A stretch of DNA of 5,176 bases from Deltaproteobacteria bacterium (lineage in GTDB: Bacteria; Desulfobacterota; GWC2-55-46). Below the pieces are notes generated by a model. It saw only the letters and a list, made by a program, of their open reading frames with translations, did no database searches and was not told where the DNA came from. The DNA lies in NCBI GenBank assembly GCA_030646655.1, contig JAUSLB010000061.1, positions 1-5,176 on the forward strand, read 5' to 3'. Positions 4,874-5,176 of the stretch are shown one piece after another. The position numbers and the translations under genes were made by a program. Position 1 is the stretch's first letter. Every line of letters starts with the position of its first letter.

Positions 4874-5047
4874 TAGCAGGTTGCGGAAAAACCCCCCAAA
4901 GTTGTCATTCTGAGGAGCCGAAGGCGACGAAGAATCTCGTAACTTGTTGATTTCATTAGCTCCGAGATTCTTCCCCTTCGCTTCGCTCAGGGCTTCGGCT
5001 CACACGCTCAGAATGACAGGCTAAAATAGTCTTTCAGCATCCTGCTA
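4874..5047. mobile_element. MITE-like interspersed repeat with a second repeat nested inside (element 3)
   Basis: The left end TAGCAGGTTGCGGAAAAAC and the reverse complement of the right end, TAGCAGGATGCTGAAAGAC, form imperfect terminal inverted repeats of about 19 bases with TA at both edges. These ends match those of elements 1 and 2. The interior is different: instead of the GTTGAAAAAGTCC hairpin it contains a separate palindromic repeat at 4904-5017. Its right-hand TAG (5045-5047 on the minus strand) is the stop codon of rodA. No reading frame of note lies inside. It may be a TAGCAGG-type element that received another repeat, or a variant that shares only the ends. Confidence 0.65.
4904..5017. 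repeat. Palindromic GTCATTCTGAG-type intergenic repeat
   Basis: The arms are GTCATTCTGAG (4904-4914) with CTCAGAATGAC (5007-5017), AGCCGAAG (4916-4923) with CTTCGGCT (4993-5000), and GAAGAATCTCG (4929-4939) with CGAGATTCTTC (4963-4973). Together they form one long interrupted hairpin. The right arm carries an extra segment (4974-4992) containing another CTTCGCTCAG unit, so the arms are unequal. From general knowledge, repeats with a GTCATTCTGAGcGaaGcGAAGAATCTC core are scattered between genes in many bacteria. No function is assigned here; mRNA end protection or termination after rodA is possible. Confidence 0.75.
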
Positions 5048-5176
5048 GAATATGAACCTTCGCATGTTTATGTTAAGGAGTATGCCGGCCGATATCAACG
5101 ATGTGATGAGGAACGACCCCCCGTAGCTTATAAAGGGCAGGGGTACTCCCACGACAGGCAGTATCCCTGATACCAT
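5045..5176 (-). CDS. rodA: RodA-type SEDS peptidoglycan glycosyltransferase, C-terminal fragment
   Basis: RodA is a multi-pass inner-membrane glycosyltransferase that polymerises peptidoglycan in the cell-elongation machinery. Only the last 43 residues are inside the window; the rest lies beyond the high-coordinate edge. The fragment contains [19 protein letters not shown] (visible residues 3-21), the highly conserved SEDS signature. A hydrophobic segment ending [13 protein letters not shown] completes a last membrane helix and a short cytoplasmic tail. The VVGVPLP wording fits RodA better than FtsW, which usually has TKGLTLP there, but FtsW or SpoVE cannot be wholly excluded. The TAG stop at 5045-5047 coincides with the edge of repeat element 3. 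Downstream on the same strand, 217 bases later, is pgpA. Confidence 0.93.
   Translation of the reverse strand: MVSGILPVVGVPLPFISYGGSFLITSLISAGILLNINMRRFIF

Overview
The window is a compact run of eight bacterial genes, all on the minus strand. In order of transcription they are: rodA (only the C-terminal 43 codons), pgpA, a standalone cinA C-terminal-domain gene (pncC), thpR, recA, a pilT-family ATPase gene, recX, and alaS (only the N-terminal 53 codons). Every gene belongs to a well-known family. The moderately high GC content, a RodA/PgpA envelope set, a type IV pilus ATPase and the pgpA-cinA-thpR-recA-recX-alaS order suggest a Gram-negative, deltaproteobacterium-like or Nitrospirota-like organism, possibly uncultured. 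This placement is inference from gene content and order, not a measured phylogeny.

Layout from high to low coordinate: the rodA end (5045-5176); a repeat-filled gap (4828-5044); pgpA and pncC with a short overlap (3881-4827); a small repeat element (3785-3883); thpR, recA and pilT tightly packed (999-3774); a 44-base spacer; recX (484-954); a long repeat element (183-434); and the alaS start (1-160). Spacings within pgpA-pncC and thpR-recA-pilT are overlaps or gaps of 3 to 16 bases, as expected of operons. RecA, RecX and possibly CinA/PncC fit a recombination, repair or competence theme. ThpR, AlaRS, PgpA and RodA are housekeeping enzymes of RNA, translation, lipid and wall metabolism.

The less ordinary content lies between the genes. 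All three larger gaps hold a member of one interspersed repeat family, whose ends read TA(G/A)CAGG..TGTTGAAAAA and the reverse complement. The members are 252, about 99 and 174 bases long and look like non-autonomous (MITE-like) elements with TA at their edges. The 99-base copy looks like an internally deleted form of the 252-base copy, and the 174-base copy carries a different palindromic repeat nested inside it. In two of three cases the terminal TAG of the element is the stop codon of the upstream gene (cinA/pncC and rodA). Separately, the conserved N-terminus of ThpR is encoded, but the codon at the expected start, well spaced after a GAGG ribosome-binding site, is ATA rather than ATG, GTG or TTG. 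No phage genes, CRISPR array, tRNA, rRNA or defence system was seen. I found no convincing new multi-gene system.
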